Assembly: GCA_028751875.1 (NCBI GenBank)
Contig: CM054140.1
Span: forward strand, 50,948,566-51,012,565
Length of the DNA stretch: 64,000 bases
Direction of reading: 5' to 3'
From: Rapana venosa
Taxonomy: Eukaryota > Mollusca > Gastropoda > Neogastropoda > Muricidae
Under the pieces are notes generated by a model that worked only from the letters and a program-made list of their open reading frames with translations, was not told the DNA's origin and searched no databases. Positions 1 through 10,544 of this stretch are shown one piece after another. The position numbers were made by a program, and so were the translations under genes. Every line of letters begins with the position of its first letter. The first letter of the stretch is position 1.

Positions 1-1128
1 CTTGCCAGTATCCTTCAACACCTGTTCAAGGACTCACTGAATACTTGTCAGATTCCAGTTATTTGGAAAACTAACATTGTAATACCTCTTCCAAAGAAAC
101 CCAATCCTTCTCCGCCTAAAGATTTTAGACCTGTAGCTCTCACATCTGTTGTGGTGAAAACGCTAGAAAAGATAATAAAATCTCTCATTCTTTCCGCTAC
201 AGAGAAAGACCTTGACCCACTACAATTTGCGTACAGGCCTTGAAGGGGTGTCGAAGATGCCAAACTATTCATTTTGAACTAGTTGTATAGCCACTTGGAA
301 ACACCTGACTCTCATGCCAGAATATCATTCCCGGACTTTAGTTCAGCTTTCAATACAATGCAGCCTGACGTTCTGGTTAACAAAATAATTTCAAAATTTA
401 ACGTATACAATCAACTTGTTCATTGGCTGATGAAATTTTTCACTAACAGACCACAGCGTGTTTTTTGCCAACAAAATATCTTCTTTGGTTAGATTTACCT
501 TCACTGGTTCTCCACAGGTTGCGTCCTCTCCCCACTCCTGTACATTCTATAAACAGATGATTGCAGAAGCAACTATGGAAATTCCTTTCTGGAAAAGTTT
601 GCAGATGACAGTGCTCTGTTATCTCTCTTATCCAGATCAGTCTTAGACCAAGGTCCTGCACTCACCTAGTTCTTAGACTGGTGTGATGAAGCCTATCTAG
701 AGCTAAATGTTTCTAAAACTAAAGATCTGCCTATCGCTATTGTCAAAAGGGACAACAAGTGTGTTTTTTCTAAGGAAACTGAACTAATTTTTGTAGACAA
801 AAAGATTCTTTCCTTGTTTTACAAGTCTTACATACAGAGTGTTCTGAGTTTTGCTTTCCTTTATTAGTATAATAACCTTAGTGTTAAAAACAAGAATGGC
901 CTGCAGATAATTGTAAGTGTCTGCTCAAAAATAATTGGAGAAGAACAAAGAGATCTCATGTCGTTCTGCAATCAGCAGCTTGTACGCAAAGCGACTGCCA
1001 TTTTGGCCAATCCCTCCCATGCTTTGTTTCTAGAATTTCAGTTTTTGCCTTCGGAACACCATTTTCAGTGTCCCATCAGCAATACAAACATAAAGAGAAA
1101 TTCTTTTTTTGCCAGTAAGCATTTGAAT
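1..1128 (+). mobile_element. Rex1/CR1-like LINE fragment, reverse transcriptase C-terminal part
   Basis: Bases 1-490 read in one frame as a reverse transcriptase, with PLPKKPNPSPPKDFRPVALTS near the start and FPDFSSAFNTMQP at about 330-368. One in-frame stop lies at 241-243, where an arginine codon would become TGA. After a frameshift near 470-490 the next segment carries FADDSALL, with the catalytic FADD at 598-609. The C-terminal region then includes LFYKSYIQSVLSFA and KIIGEEQRDL and ends at a stop near 1130. This motif order and the C-terminal tail are typical of Rex1/CR1-group non-LTR retrotransposons that copy themselves by target-primed reverse transcription. The 5' part lies outside the window. 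The stop and frameshift make this copy defective as read. Clade assignment is from motif memory; the element being a LINE is secure. Confidence 0.85.
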
Positions 1129-2455
1129 TAATAATAATAGTAATAATAAATGGAACTATAGCGCTATATCTTGCAAAGACAAATCAAAGCGCATGCATTC
1201 AACCTAATCTTACACAGCCATGCAACCAATGATAAATAATCAATAGTTTAAACAAACAGATACTACAAACATGATGCGCTGCAGACGAAATCTATGAAAT
1301 AAAATTTCAATAGTCAAATGTTTTTCAAAAGCACACACAGACACTCTGTACGCCGTAATTGATAGTAGCATGACTGACAGGTCTGGGTGATGAATTTTTG
1401 CATAGAGAGTGTGTTGTCGATAACAACACCTAGATACTTCACAGCAGTGGATAGAGGGACTGGTGTATTGCCGAGTTCTATTGAAGCTGTTGTAATGGAA
1501 GAGAGTTTGTGTTTACGAGCATGGCTTCGGTTTTATCTGCATTTAGCTGCAATTTGTTCTGTGTCATCCAGTTTTGAATATCTTCAAAGCAGTGGGCCAT
1601 ATTTGTCAGGAGAGAAGACAGATTTTCAGGAGTAACACTGCTTTGAATCGTAGAGTCATCTGCGTAAAAATGACGGTTGATTTGATGATGGTTTATTATA
1701 TGTGACAGTGGGGCAGTGTAAAGAGTGAAAAGAACAGGTCCTAGAACTGATCCCTGTGGGACTCCGCATTCCAGTTTGGCAGGTATTGATTAAATCTTGT
1801 TTACTGCAACTGTCTGGAATCGGTCAGTAGGGTATGAATTAAACCAGGTGAGGGATGTGCCAGTAACACCGAACGTTTTTTTTTAAGACGGGAGAGAAGA
1901 ATTGAGTGGTCTATAGTATCGAAGGCTGCTGATAAGTAGAGTAGAGTGAGAAGGGAGATTTTCCCTGAGTCAGAATTGAGTAGAAGCGTGTTTAAAAAGT
2001 GTGCTAGGGTGGTTTCGGTGCTGTGGTTGACGCGAAAGGCAGACTGAAACTCAGGTAGAAGATTGTTGTGGTAGGCACTGTGTGAAAAGAGAAGCAGGTA
2101 TGGAATCAAGATCACATGATTTTATAGTAATTTCTTTCAGAATTGTCATGATTTCTTTCTCACTTGTCAGATGAAAGAACAGGAGAGGAGTGCCAGAGAA
2201 TTGGGGATCCGGAAGTACAGGCTGGAAAGGAGTCTGATCCAGTTTGGAGCGAATGTTATGGACTTTTTCAGAAAAGAATGCAGAAAATATAGAAGGAAAT
2301 TCAGAGTGGTTGTGGATGGAAGGCAGAGGGCTTGCCTTCACAGATCCAAGAAGAGTAGATGTGAGGGAAAAGAGAGATTTCATAGACGTGGCATCAATAA
2401 CTTGAGAACACTGCTTCTCATTCCCTCCGTTTAGTTTCCCAGCCAAAGTTCATGA
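1129..2455 (-). mobile_element. L2/CR1-like LINE, 5'-truncated (copy 1)
   Basis: On the minus strand a reverse transcriptase runs from about 2446 down to 1400. It includes SEKEIMTILKEI and SCDLDSIPASLFTQCL, then LLPEFQSAFRVNHSTETTL and the catalytic segment [23 protein letters not shown] follows, with YADD at 1655-1666, then [17 protein letters not shown]. The 3' terminus on the + strand is a run of AATAAT units next to GGAACTATAGCGC, the signature end GCGCTATA-AGTTCC(ATT)n of L2-type elements. Frameshifts near 1870 and 2100 break the frame. It abuts the preceding Rex1-like fragment without a gap. A second copy in the same orientation lies at 53390-54830. Confidence 0.85.
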
Positions 2456-3404
2456 CTGGCAGCTGGCAGGGCGTGGATATAAATAAACAGGGCAAAAAGA
2501 AAGGCAGCACTAGCCGCTTGCAGCTGTAGCCGTGTTCAGCCGTAAATTGCACTTGTGTCTTTCACACATCCTCTTGCACAGTGAATTGTTTAAAAACGAC
2601 AAGCAAAGCACTCTTTAAAATGAGCTTTAAACGAGCTTTCTTTTGACTCCAAACTCCATGTACTTTCTTTCATACTGGTTGATGTGACAGCAGTTCAAAC
2701 AGACATGAAGATAAACAGGAGAGGTGCAGGAAGAAACACAATCACAAAAAACCAGACATTTCTAACTCTCTCTCTAAAAAAGCATATACTTATATTCTAT
2801 AAACAATGAACATAGAGAAAACATTGAATATGTCTGCATGCAGACTAACCTTTTTGGGGGGCTGTTACATTCATCCTGTTGGCAGAACGAGGCCATAAAT
2901 AAACACACCGTAGCGGCTACCGGCTACCGCGCGCGGCCAGCGCCGTGAGAGGCAGGGTGATGGAGATTGTGGGGAGAGAGTCTGCCGCAGTCATTAGTGT
3001 CAGCTATCTGACTTCTCTATAAACACTCCTGCTGGTCAGGCGTTACAGCACGTACACAGTCTACTGTTTCATCAGCTTTTAGGTATCCTTGCTACAGCTG
3101 AAGGTTTGTTCATGAACCAATTCCAGTACAGCTCATAATTATAACCCCGAGAACACAGTAGAAAACAAATGTCTGGTCAGTATCCTATACTGTCATCAAG
3201 CCAAGATACCTCACAAATGGCTCAGGTTTTTATTTCACTGATGTTTCTGATACTATTCAAAAAGCATTTTGTGATCCTGTTAAGAAATTGTTGTGATCAA
3301 ATTTTATCACTTATCGTCCTGTGTTGTGTAAAAAAACACCAAATGACACAGGCCTAACTTTGACATCAAGAAAACCCCCCCCCAAAAAAAAGCAAAGAAA
3401 ACAA
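2456..3404. other. No gene recognised
   Basis: About 950 bases of moderately complex sequence just beyond the 5'-truncation point of the L2-like LINE. A GC-rich patch lies at 2905-2955. No motif, open frame of note or repeat family was recognised. Confidence 0.5.
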
Positions 3405-3530
3405 ACCACAAAACGGATGACAAAATGTACAAAACTGCATATCCCGGGGGAACTAGATTTTTTTAAAAAGCACATGATGCTTTTTTCCTTTATCCTTGAA
3501 TAAAAGAATAAGCAAAATAAATAAACCACA
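3405..3530 (+). mobile_element. SINE-A 3' end fragment
   Basis: The segment matches the 3' third of SINE-A: GGATGACAAAATGTACAAAAC, then AAAAAGCACATGATGCTTTT, TTTATCCTTGAATAAAAG and a run of AAATAAATAA. The same order is seen in the other SINE-A copies. The 5' head is absent. CA-rich sequence starts directly after the tail. Confidence 0.75.
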
Positions 3531-4300
3531 CAACTTTGAGCCCCAATGCACACACAAAATCACCAAAGCAGACAAACATACACACACAAAAAATGGATAA
3601 ATACATGTCGCATACCCTATACCAACAAAACCGCGCACGCACACTCATACTGCGCGGTGGCACACCACCAATTTTAAAAACAAGAAAGCGCACGGAACAT
3701 GGGGCTTGAGATAAAAAACAATTAAAACGACACACAGCCGGAAAGACCGGGCACATGTGGGTGCTGGGGCCGATCACACAAACACAAAACACACACACAC
3801 ACCCACACACACACACCCCAAACACACACACACAACCAACCAAAAAAAAAGCATCCCGGGGCATAACGCATAAAACGCACGCACACACGTGTCGCGACAC
3901 ACACCACCCGCAAACGAAACACGCGCGCGCCCACGCACGCACGCACACCATCCCCGCACACACACCCCACAATAACTCACACCCAGCATCATGGGGGACG
4001 CACAACACACACACACACAAAACACAACACACCCCCCAAACCCACACACACACACACACCCCTCACCCACACACCACCCAAAAGTAACTACCCCCCCCCC
4101 TCTCTTCTCCCCCCCCCCCCCTCTCTCTCCCCTCTATTAATCTTTTTTTGGGGTTTTGTTGAAGATTACTTATTTACTTACTTACACACCACACACCACA
4201 CACACACACACACAAAAACCACACACAACACACACACCAACACACAAACACACAACCACACACACACAGAAAACACACTAACACTAGCCTTTCCCTTTTT
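3531..4300. repeat. CA-rich low-complexity region
   Basis: Imperfect CA/ACAC tracts (densest 3775-4080 and 4185-4270) are mixed with C runs and a CT/C-run patch at 4090-4135. Translations on both strands are only low-complexity H/T or C/V strings, so no gene is called. Confidence 0.85.
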
Positions 4301-6490
4301 TGGGAAACCCAGGGTTTTAAAAAAAATGTTTAAAAAACAGTTAAACCAAATTACTGTAAAACCGTCACCACAAAAAAGAAAAGGGGTATTAAAGTTTTGT
4401 CACTAAAGTATGAGTACTGTAAAAATAAAGTAGGACATCCCAGCGTTTAAAAATTTACCCTTTCCCAAAAAAAATTTCCCCCAGTCGCAATAACGCAAAA
4501 AGGAAGTGTGCTGGACGCGGACGCGGACTTGGACCCCGACCGCGAAAAGGCCTAGAAGCACCCAGAGGTATTTAGGTTTCCGCGTGAAAGTGCCAGCCGC
4601 AAACTAAAGATCGGGTTTTTTCCTGTTTTGAGCGGGGCCGTAAAGGTAAACTTTGTTTTTTTTTTGAAAGAACTAAAGATTTATTTGTTTACTGTTTGAA
4701 AGGCTGCTTTTTAATTTTTCCTTTTTTTGATTTTCGTCACTGCCGCCTAGTTGCCGTGTTTTCGTTTTGCGACCAGGATTTAGGGTGTTCGATGGGACAT
4801 GCCTTCAACAGGAGAGGTCATGGGGATGCATGCTCACAAAATTTGGCTGGAACATCATTGTAGGTTTGAGGGGTTTTTGTTGCGGAGGTTTTGTAAGGCG
4901 TTCGCGCTTGTGAAGAGAAAGTTTGAATATAAAGGGCCTTGAGGTTGCGAGGGGGTGACATATTTTTTTCTTTCTGTATGTTTTGCAATGTTTTTGAGAA
5001 AAAAAACAGCGAATTTATCAGAAAATAGTTCACAGTATAGAAAACAGTGTGATCTGATCTTGGGAAACATTGGGATTAGTCGCTAAAAAAATCCTATCTG
5101 GTTTTGCTTCGTTTACCAGCAAAGAACTGGTCTGAAAAAGAAAAAGAAAGACGTTTGACATCAGAAGCTGTTATCAAAATGGAAGTTAAAGTCCCGAAAT
5201 GAGGTTTTTGGGGGAGAGGCTGTATGTCCGAGTGACTGAAACCCCTTGGTGAAAAAGGAAAAGTCAGATTATTCTTACGGATTGGGGTGGATGGTAAAGA
5301 CAGCGAAAATAAAAAGACTAGGTGTGGGGAAGTTCAGTTTACGGGCTTCAAAAAAATTCAGGGGAGAAAGGAAGGGTAAAAGAAAGAAAAGCATTCGAGT
5401 GTATCTTTTTGAACGATGGCTGCCACTCCTGGGAGTTGGGGAAAGAAAGGTTATAATCATTGGGGTTAGTTGTTTGTTTTCGGTTCGACCGTGTGGTTTT
5501 AACCAGGTTTCGTAAAAATTTGACAATGTTTTTTCAAGAGAAATCAGAAATGTGATCAGCATTACCTTCTGGGCAGACGATTTCACGTTGAACAAGCACA
5601 TTGAAGGGTGTTAGAAGGAGGGAGAAGGTTAGAAACCGTGGTGAAGTAGGAAACTGTCAGTGGAAAAAGATGAGGCGATGGGAAAAAGTGGAGAGTGGAA
5701 GAGCAAAAAAAAGTTGGTTGAGGTCAGGTGAAAGCTGGGGAAAAACAGGGAAGTTTTTGGGTTTACAGTTCATCACACCTGAACACATTATCAGAACACG
5801 TTTTTATCAAAGTAATTAAAACAGGAAGAAGCAGGGGGATCAGAGGAAGCGAAACAGTGTTGTCCTTGTTTAATGGGGTAATTTGGACGTCGAAATGAGA
5901 GAAGAGGATGTAGGGGCCACAGGTATGATGCTGCCGGCACGGGTCTGTCTAGTTTTTTCAGTGGTTGATCCTAAGGGTTGAAATTGTTGTTTAAGTCGAT
6001 GGTATGTTTAAAAAACCAAAGTGAAGCAAAGCTCCATGTCTTCGGGTTATGTCATATCGGGGAAGGAGGGAAAACTGGGAAGTTTTGGGGGGGGAGATCT
6101 AGTTCGTGTTTCACGTGCAATTTTCAACGGCAGCAGGGTACAGTTAAATGGGGTTTCAAGGGCCAGCAATGTCAGTTGAACACAAATATTTCAGTCATTT
6201 AACCTTAAAAAAATTTTTCAGAAAATAAAAATTTTAAATTAAAATAATTCGAAAAGTAAAAACTAAAAGGAAAAAACCCTCGACCAGTCAATACACGGGG
6301 GAATCACAAAAACGTAGATAAAAAATTTGTATTGCAAAAGAAGAAAATGCACAAAAACAACACTCAAAAAGAGGCACCCCGCTGCCATTGGTGCAAAGGC
6401 CAATTATCACATCTGAATTTGCCAAAGATTTGAATGCCTAGATTTTTTCGTTTCTTTGAAAAACTTTTGGGTTTTGTCATTTGTATGAGT
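4301..6490. other. No gene recognised; A/T- and purine-rich sequence
   Basis: About 2.2 kb without recognisable coding, SINE or LINE motifs. Purine-rich runs on the + strand (5240-5760) give short lysine/arginine-rich frames that do not look like proteins. Confidence 0.5.
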
Positions 6491-6885
6491 GTATCATATA
6501 AATTGTGTGGGGTGTGTGTGTGTGGTGTGTGTTTTTGGGCGTGGTGGTGTGTGTGTTTGTGTGTGTTTGGGGGTGGTGTGTGTGTGGGGTGTGGTTTGGG
6601 GTGTGGTTTTTGAAAATAAATCTGTCTTTAATCAATGGTCTTTAAACATTGAATTTATACTTTTGGTATGGTGTGGGGGGGCGGGGTTTTTTTCACACAC
6701 GTGCACGTGTGTAGTTTGCGTAGTGCGTACGTAAATAATTTTTTTTGTCTTCTAGCAATGGTTTTTTTTTTTTTTTTAAACATTGTGTTCACAATTGGTG
6801 TGTGTGTGTGTGGTGTGTGTGTGTTGGTGTGTGTGCGTGTAGTTGTGTATGTGTGTGCACATGCGCCGTGTGTTTGGGGGTGTGT
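6491..6885. repeat. GT-rich microsatellite region in two blocks
   Basis: GTGT-rich tracts at 6507-6605 and 6798-6870 are separated by about 190 bases of A/T-rich sequence with a T18-type run. Confidence 0.85.
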
Positions 6886-7224
6886 TCGGACATTTTTATT
6901 TGAAGTCATTTTGGGAAAGTTTAACCAATATGAAAAAAACTTTTTTTTGACTTTTTAGAAATTTTTGTGCTACAACTTTTGTCAGTATTGTAAACCCTTC
7001 ATGGGATGTTAAAGGTTTTTGACTTGACTTGACTTTGACTTTACCAAACCGCGCGCCGCACGACGCCCGCACACCATACAGCAATGCCAAAATCAAATCT
7101 TTATGAATATCATTTGATTAAGATATCATTTTATTAAGAAGCTGGATGAGGCTGTAACTGAAAAAGAAAGTCACGCAATGGGTTTAGTAAGGTCAACGAG
7201 GAACCCCCAAACTGGTAAGTCATT
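6886..7224. other. Unassigned sequence with a TTGAC pentamer run
   Basis: No gene seen. A short TTGAC-based tandem run (TTGACTTGACTTGACTTTGAC) lies at about 7019-7040. The same pentamer run recurs near 13979 and 63118, which suggests a shared repeat-element tail. Confidence 0.4.
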
Positions 7225-7410
7225 CGGATAAGACTATAGACTGAGGCCCCGTCCGCACACAAAACGTCTTACCCACACCTTTTGGAAAAGTAAGCTATTT
7301 GTGCTGATGGGAACAGAAAACTGCATGCACACGGGGAATGGGTGTTAAAAAAGCACATGATTGTTTATTTCATCATCCTTGAAATAAACTAAATAATGAA
7401 TAAATGGTTA
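7225..7410 (+). mobile_element. SINE-A 3' half
   Basis: Aligns by eye to the reverse complement of the full SINE-A at 55505-55868: AGACTATAGACTGAGGCCCC, then GGAACAGAAAACTGCATGCA, AAAAAAGCACATGATTGTTT, CATCATCCTTGAAATAAAC and an A/T-rich tail. The tRNA-like head is missing and the middle carries small deletions. Confidence 0.75.
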
Positions 7411-7930
7411 ATAAAAAAAATCCAAAAAATCAGCTAGCACAACCTTGCTCACACCCAAATTGAACAGTCAGCAGAACCTTGATCAGTGACATTCGCTTCC
7501 TATTACTGCAGAGTTTTGCTCTGTTGATAGCTCTCACATTGCTCCCATTATAATCTTTTTTGTCCTTCTCTGGCCAGCCCTGTAACCATCTTCCACACCT
7601 CCTTCTTTTGAAGTAATACATGCTTCATCCCGTCCTTTGTTGTTTTCCACCACAATTCCCTTCATTAGTTAAGTGAATTGTATCCATTCTTTCTTTTCAT
7701 TGCATCTTTCCCTCCATTGATCTAGGACTGACAGCTGGAAGCTTCTTGATCCGTTTTACCTCTGATGGGATTTCTTGTTACTGTCAGGTTGTTATTGATT
7801 CAATCCACCACATTATTTTATAGGCGTCCCTAATCCTTGTCTAGTTACGGGTAGAGCAGTGTGTATTATTGAAAAATGTGAATTAACTCCAAACAAAAAT
7901 GTACAAAGCCGCAAAGACATCTGTTGATCT
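7411..7930. other. No gene recognised
   Basis: About 520 bases of ordinary-complexity sequence between a SINE tail and a GT/GA microsatellite. No conserved motif was recognised on either strand. Confidence 0.45.
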
Positions 7931-8010
<80 letters not shown>

Positions 8011-8056
8011 GTAGTGTAGTGTGTGTGTGTGTGTGTGTGTGTGTTTGTGTGTGTGA

Positions 8057-8112
<56 letters not shown>
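7931..8112. repeat. Compound (GT)n-(GA)n microsatellite
   Basis: A near-perfect GT tract at 7934-8054, with two short TAGTGTAG interruptions, passes directly into a GA tract at 8055-8111. The translations are low-complexity artefacts. Confidence 0.95.
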
Positions 8113-8113
<1 letters not shown>

Positions 8114-8465
8114 TTGGTCACTACACAGAAGAATGGATGAAATTACAAACACCTTTATTCAACACGTTCTCTGCTTTTTTAGGTTCCAAAACCATAACAT
8201 AAAAAGTGACAATTTTCACTACTCCATCAGGTTCATTGCTATCACTATTATATAAAATCTTCTTTTCTTTTATTAGTATTATTATCAACAGAGTGCTCAT
8301 GATATTGCAGGTCAAATCATACGTTACATTTCACGCTGTACCAGACATCCATTATGCCATGTGAGACTGTTTGACATGTTAGAAAAAAATTAAGGACACA
8401 CGCTTTAAGAAAGACAGGAAAAACATCAGTGAAAATACCTCTCCGTGTGTGCGTGTGCATGTGTG
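8113..8465. other. No gene recognised
   Basis: A/T-rich single-copy-looking sequence; nothing recognised on either strand. Confidence 0.45.
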
Positions 8466-8632
8466 TGTTTATTTTTTATTTCATTCTTTTATTCTTTTTT
8501 CCCTGGATAATGGAATAAGCACGTATGACCCTTTTTTACAACCAGATCCGTGTGTATGTAGTTTTCAAAATGTTGTCATCGGTTTCCACCGGCACACCAT
8601 GGTTTATTCTTGGAAAAAGCGGAACGCGGTTT
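8466..8632 (-). mobile_element. SINE-A fragment, cut by a GT array
   Basis: The + strand reads TATTTTTTATTTCATTC, GGATAATGGAATAAGCAC, GTGTGTATGTAGTTTTCAAA, TTTCCACCGGCACACCATGG and AAAAAGCGGAACGCGGTTTA. This is the 3' half of SINE-A on the minus strand. Homology stops exactly where the GT array starts at 8633, inside the SINE body, so the rest is lost or displaced. GT-rich sequence also flanks its 3' end (8445-8468). Confidence 0.8.
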
Positions 8633-8648
8633 AGTGTGTGTGTGTGTG

Positions 8649-8693
<45 letters not shown>

Positions 8694-8745
8694 TGTGATG
8701 TGTGTGTGTGTGTGCGTATGTGTGTGTTTGTGCGCACGCGCGCGT
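8633..8745. repeat. (GT)n microsatellite
   Basis: A GT tract with a few interruptions, ending in a GCGC-rich alternation. It lies between a broken SINE-A and a LINE 3' fragment. Confidence 0.95.
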
Positions 8746-9445
8746 GATGACAAATAGTGTCAGTGGCATCAGCACTGACATTATTGTAGACGGCAAGAAA
8801 ATTGAGACCGCCTATAGCTTTGACTGTCTGGGAGCTATAGTATCGGATAAACGATTAAAAATTGAAATTCTCTCACAGATAGCCCAGGCCACAGCTTTAA
8901 TGACCAAACTGCAAGCTCTCTGGAGCAACAAGAACATCGCCATCAGCTTCAAAATCAGACTGATGTGTTCCCTGGTCATGTCTTTATTTTTGTACGCATG
9001 TAAAAGGTGAGCCATAAGAGTAGATATTGAAAGAGGGATGTAGACAATGGAGGTGAGATGCTTTCGCAAATTTCTGTGTATCTCATTCAGAGATCACATT
9101 GCTAATGAAGAAGTGAACACCAGAAGTGAAAAAAAAAGCAATCGGAGCATATGAAGCACACCTGGCTTCAGTGAAAAATCGCAAATTGAAGTGGTACGGG
9201 CACGTCACATGAACATTTGGACTGGCCAAGATTGTCCTACATGGACCAGCACAAGGAGGGACATGAAGGGGTAGACAGAGAAAACGAACGGAAGACAACA
9301 TCAGAAAGTGGACTGGCCTTGAGTGTGAAACGAGTTGCTATGGAGAGCTGAGGACCGCGGGGAGTGCAGGAAGCTGGTTGCAAAATCTTCAGTAGTGCTC
9401 AACGATCTATAAGACTACAGGATATAGGTGAAGGTGTAAGAAGAG
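8746..9445 (+). mobile_element. LINE fragment, reverse transcriptase C-terminal domain (clade unresolved)
   Basis: From 8746 the frame reads GISTDIIVDGKKIETAYSFD, then CLGAIVSD, EILSQIAQATALMTKLQALW, SFKIRLMCSLVMSLFLYACK and, after a stop and frameshifts, motifs such as MRCFRKFLCISFRDH. A WYGHVT-like segment lies near 9193-9210 and WTGLE/AKSS near 9310-9400. This is the familiar C-terminal half of an APE-type LINE reverse transcriptase of the kind often annotated as endonuclease-reverse transcriptase in invertebrates. The catalytic YADD region is absent, so the copy is 5'-truncated with the GT array at its 5' edge. Several stops (9009, 9037 area) make it defective. The 3' end is near GGATATAGGTGAAGGTG at 9420-9440. 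Confidence 0.8.
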
Positions 9446-10544
9446 CAGTTTCACCTCCATTCGGCCTGGGAGGAGGAGGCAAAAGACGGAGAACTGGGAT
9501 GGCATGGATAAAGTTTTGTAGATGTGTGATTTGAGGGTCGTCACCCCTTTAAAAAATTGGGGAATTCTATTGAGATACTGATTCAAACCTTTAAAGCAAC
9601 AAAAAAAGAAAGAAAAACGTTTAAAAAGAAACCAAAAAGTCCCCTTTAAAAATCATTCATTCCACTTTTGTTGCTGTATTTACTTTTTGTCCCCCTTTCA
9701 TACAAAATTTTAGACTTTACCTGCCCAACGCACCCTTTCAAATTGTCGTGTTGGTCAAAGCATACCGCGTCGCGCACCCCGGCCGTTGGTGTTGGTGGGG
9801 GAAGAGAGATAAGAGAGGGGAAATGACAAAAATTTCATTGTCAAGCAATTAGCTCATTCACAAACGGAGAAGGGGGGTGTAAATTATAAATTTATGACAT
9901 AACAATGACAAAATTTTTAAAACGATCACGCAAAAGCACATCAACAATTCAGATTAGCTCAATCTGGGAACAGTTCATTTCCTGTGCATACCGGGCCTAA
10001 TCATTGTCCAAGATTTCCTTCTTGTCCAACTGCAGGCAACGCCATCCTGGTTTTGAGCCATAAGACCCCCCGTCCCTTTTCCCCATTTTTTAACAAGTCA
10101 TGATTTAATCACTTTTTCATTCAGGCTTCAGCATTCCCCTCAATCTTCAAATTTCATATCACTGCTAATTTCTTCCTTGCTTTCAAACTGAAAAACCCTC
10201 TTTACATAAAAGACTATCAAATAATCCTTTGAATTCTAATACATTTTGAACCAAACCAACAACTACAAAAAAATTAGAATTCTTCCATCAAAGACAGTCT
10301 CATTTCAAAATTTCTATTTGTACAATATATTAAACAAAACCCCCCAAAAAAAGGAAAAAATTTCCCTTTTAAATAAAACAAGCTTCTGTAATGTTTTTGC
10401 CAAGGGCCCCCAAAATTTCACCCTTCTTATTCGAAGAACAGGTGGAAAATCTATCATCATCTCTCATAAAACCCTGCCCTTGGGGTCGTGGGGGGACCGA
10501 AAGACGATCCGGGGTAACCCCTCCATCCTTTCCCCGGTCCCGGG
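9446..10544. other. No gene recognised
   Basis: From about 9540 the sequence becomes rich in inflated homopolymers. No coding motif was identified before the next LINE. Confidence 0.45.

Noticed and set aside
5246..5819. Lys/Arg-rich frames on both strands
   Set aside because: Purine-rich composition gives K/R/G-rich strings; no motif or conserved neighbour.
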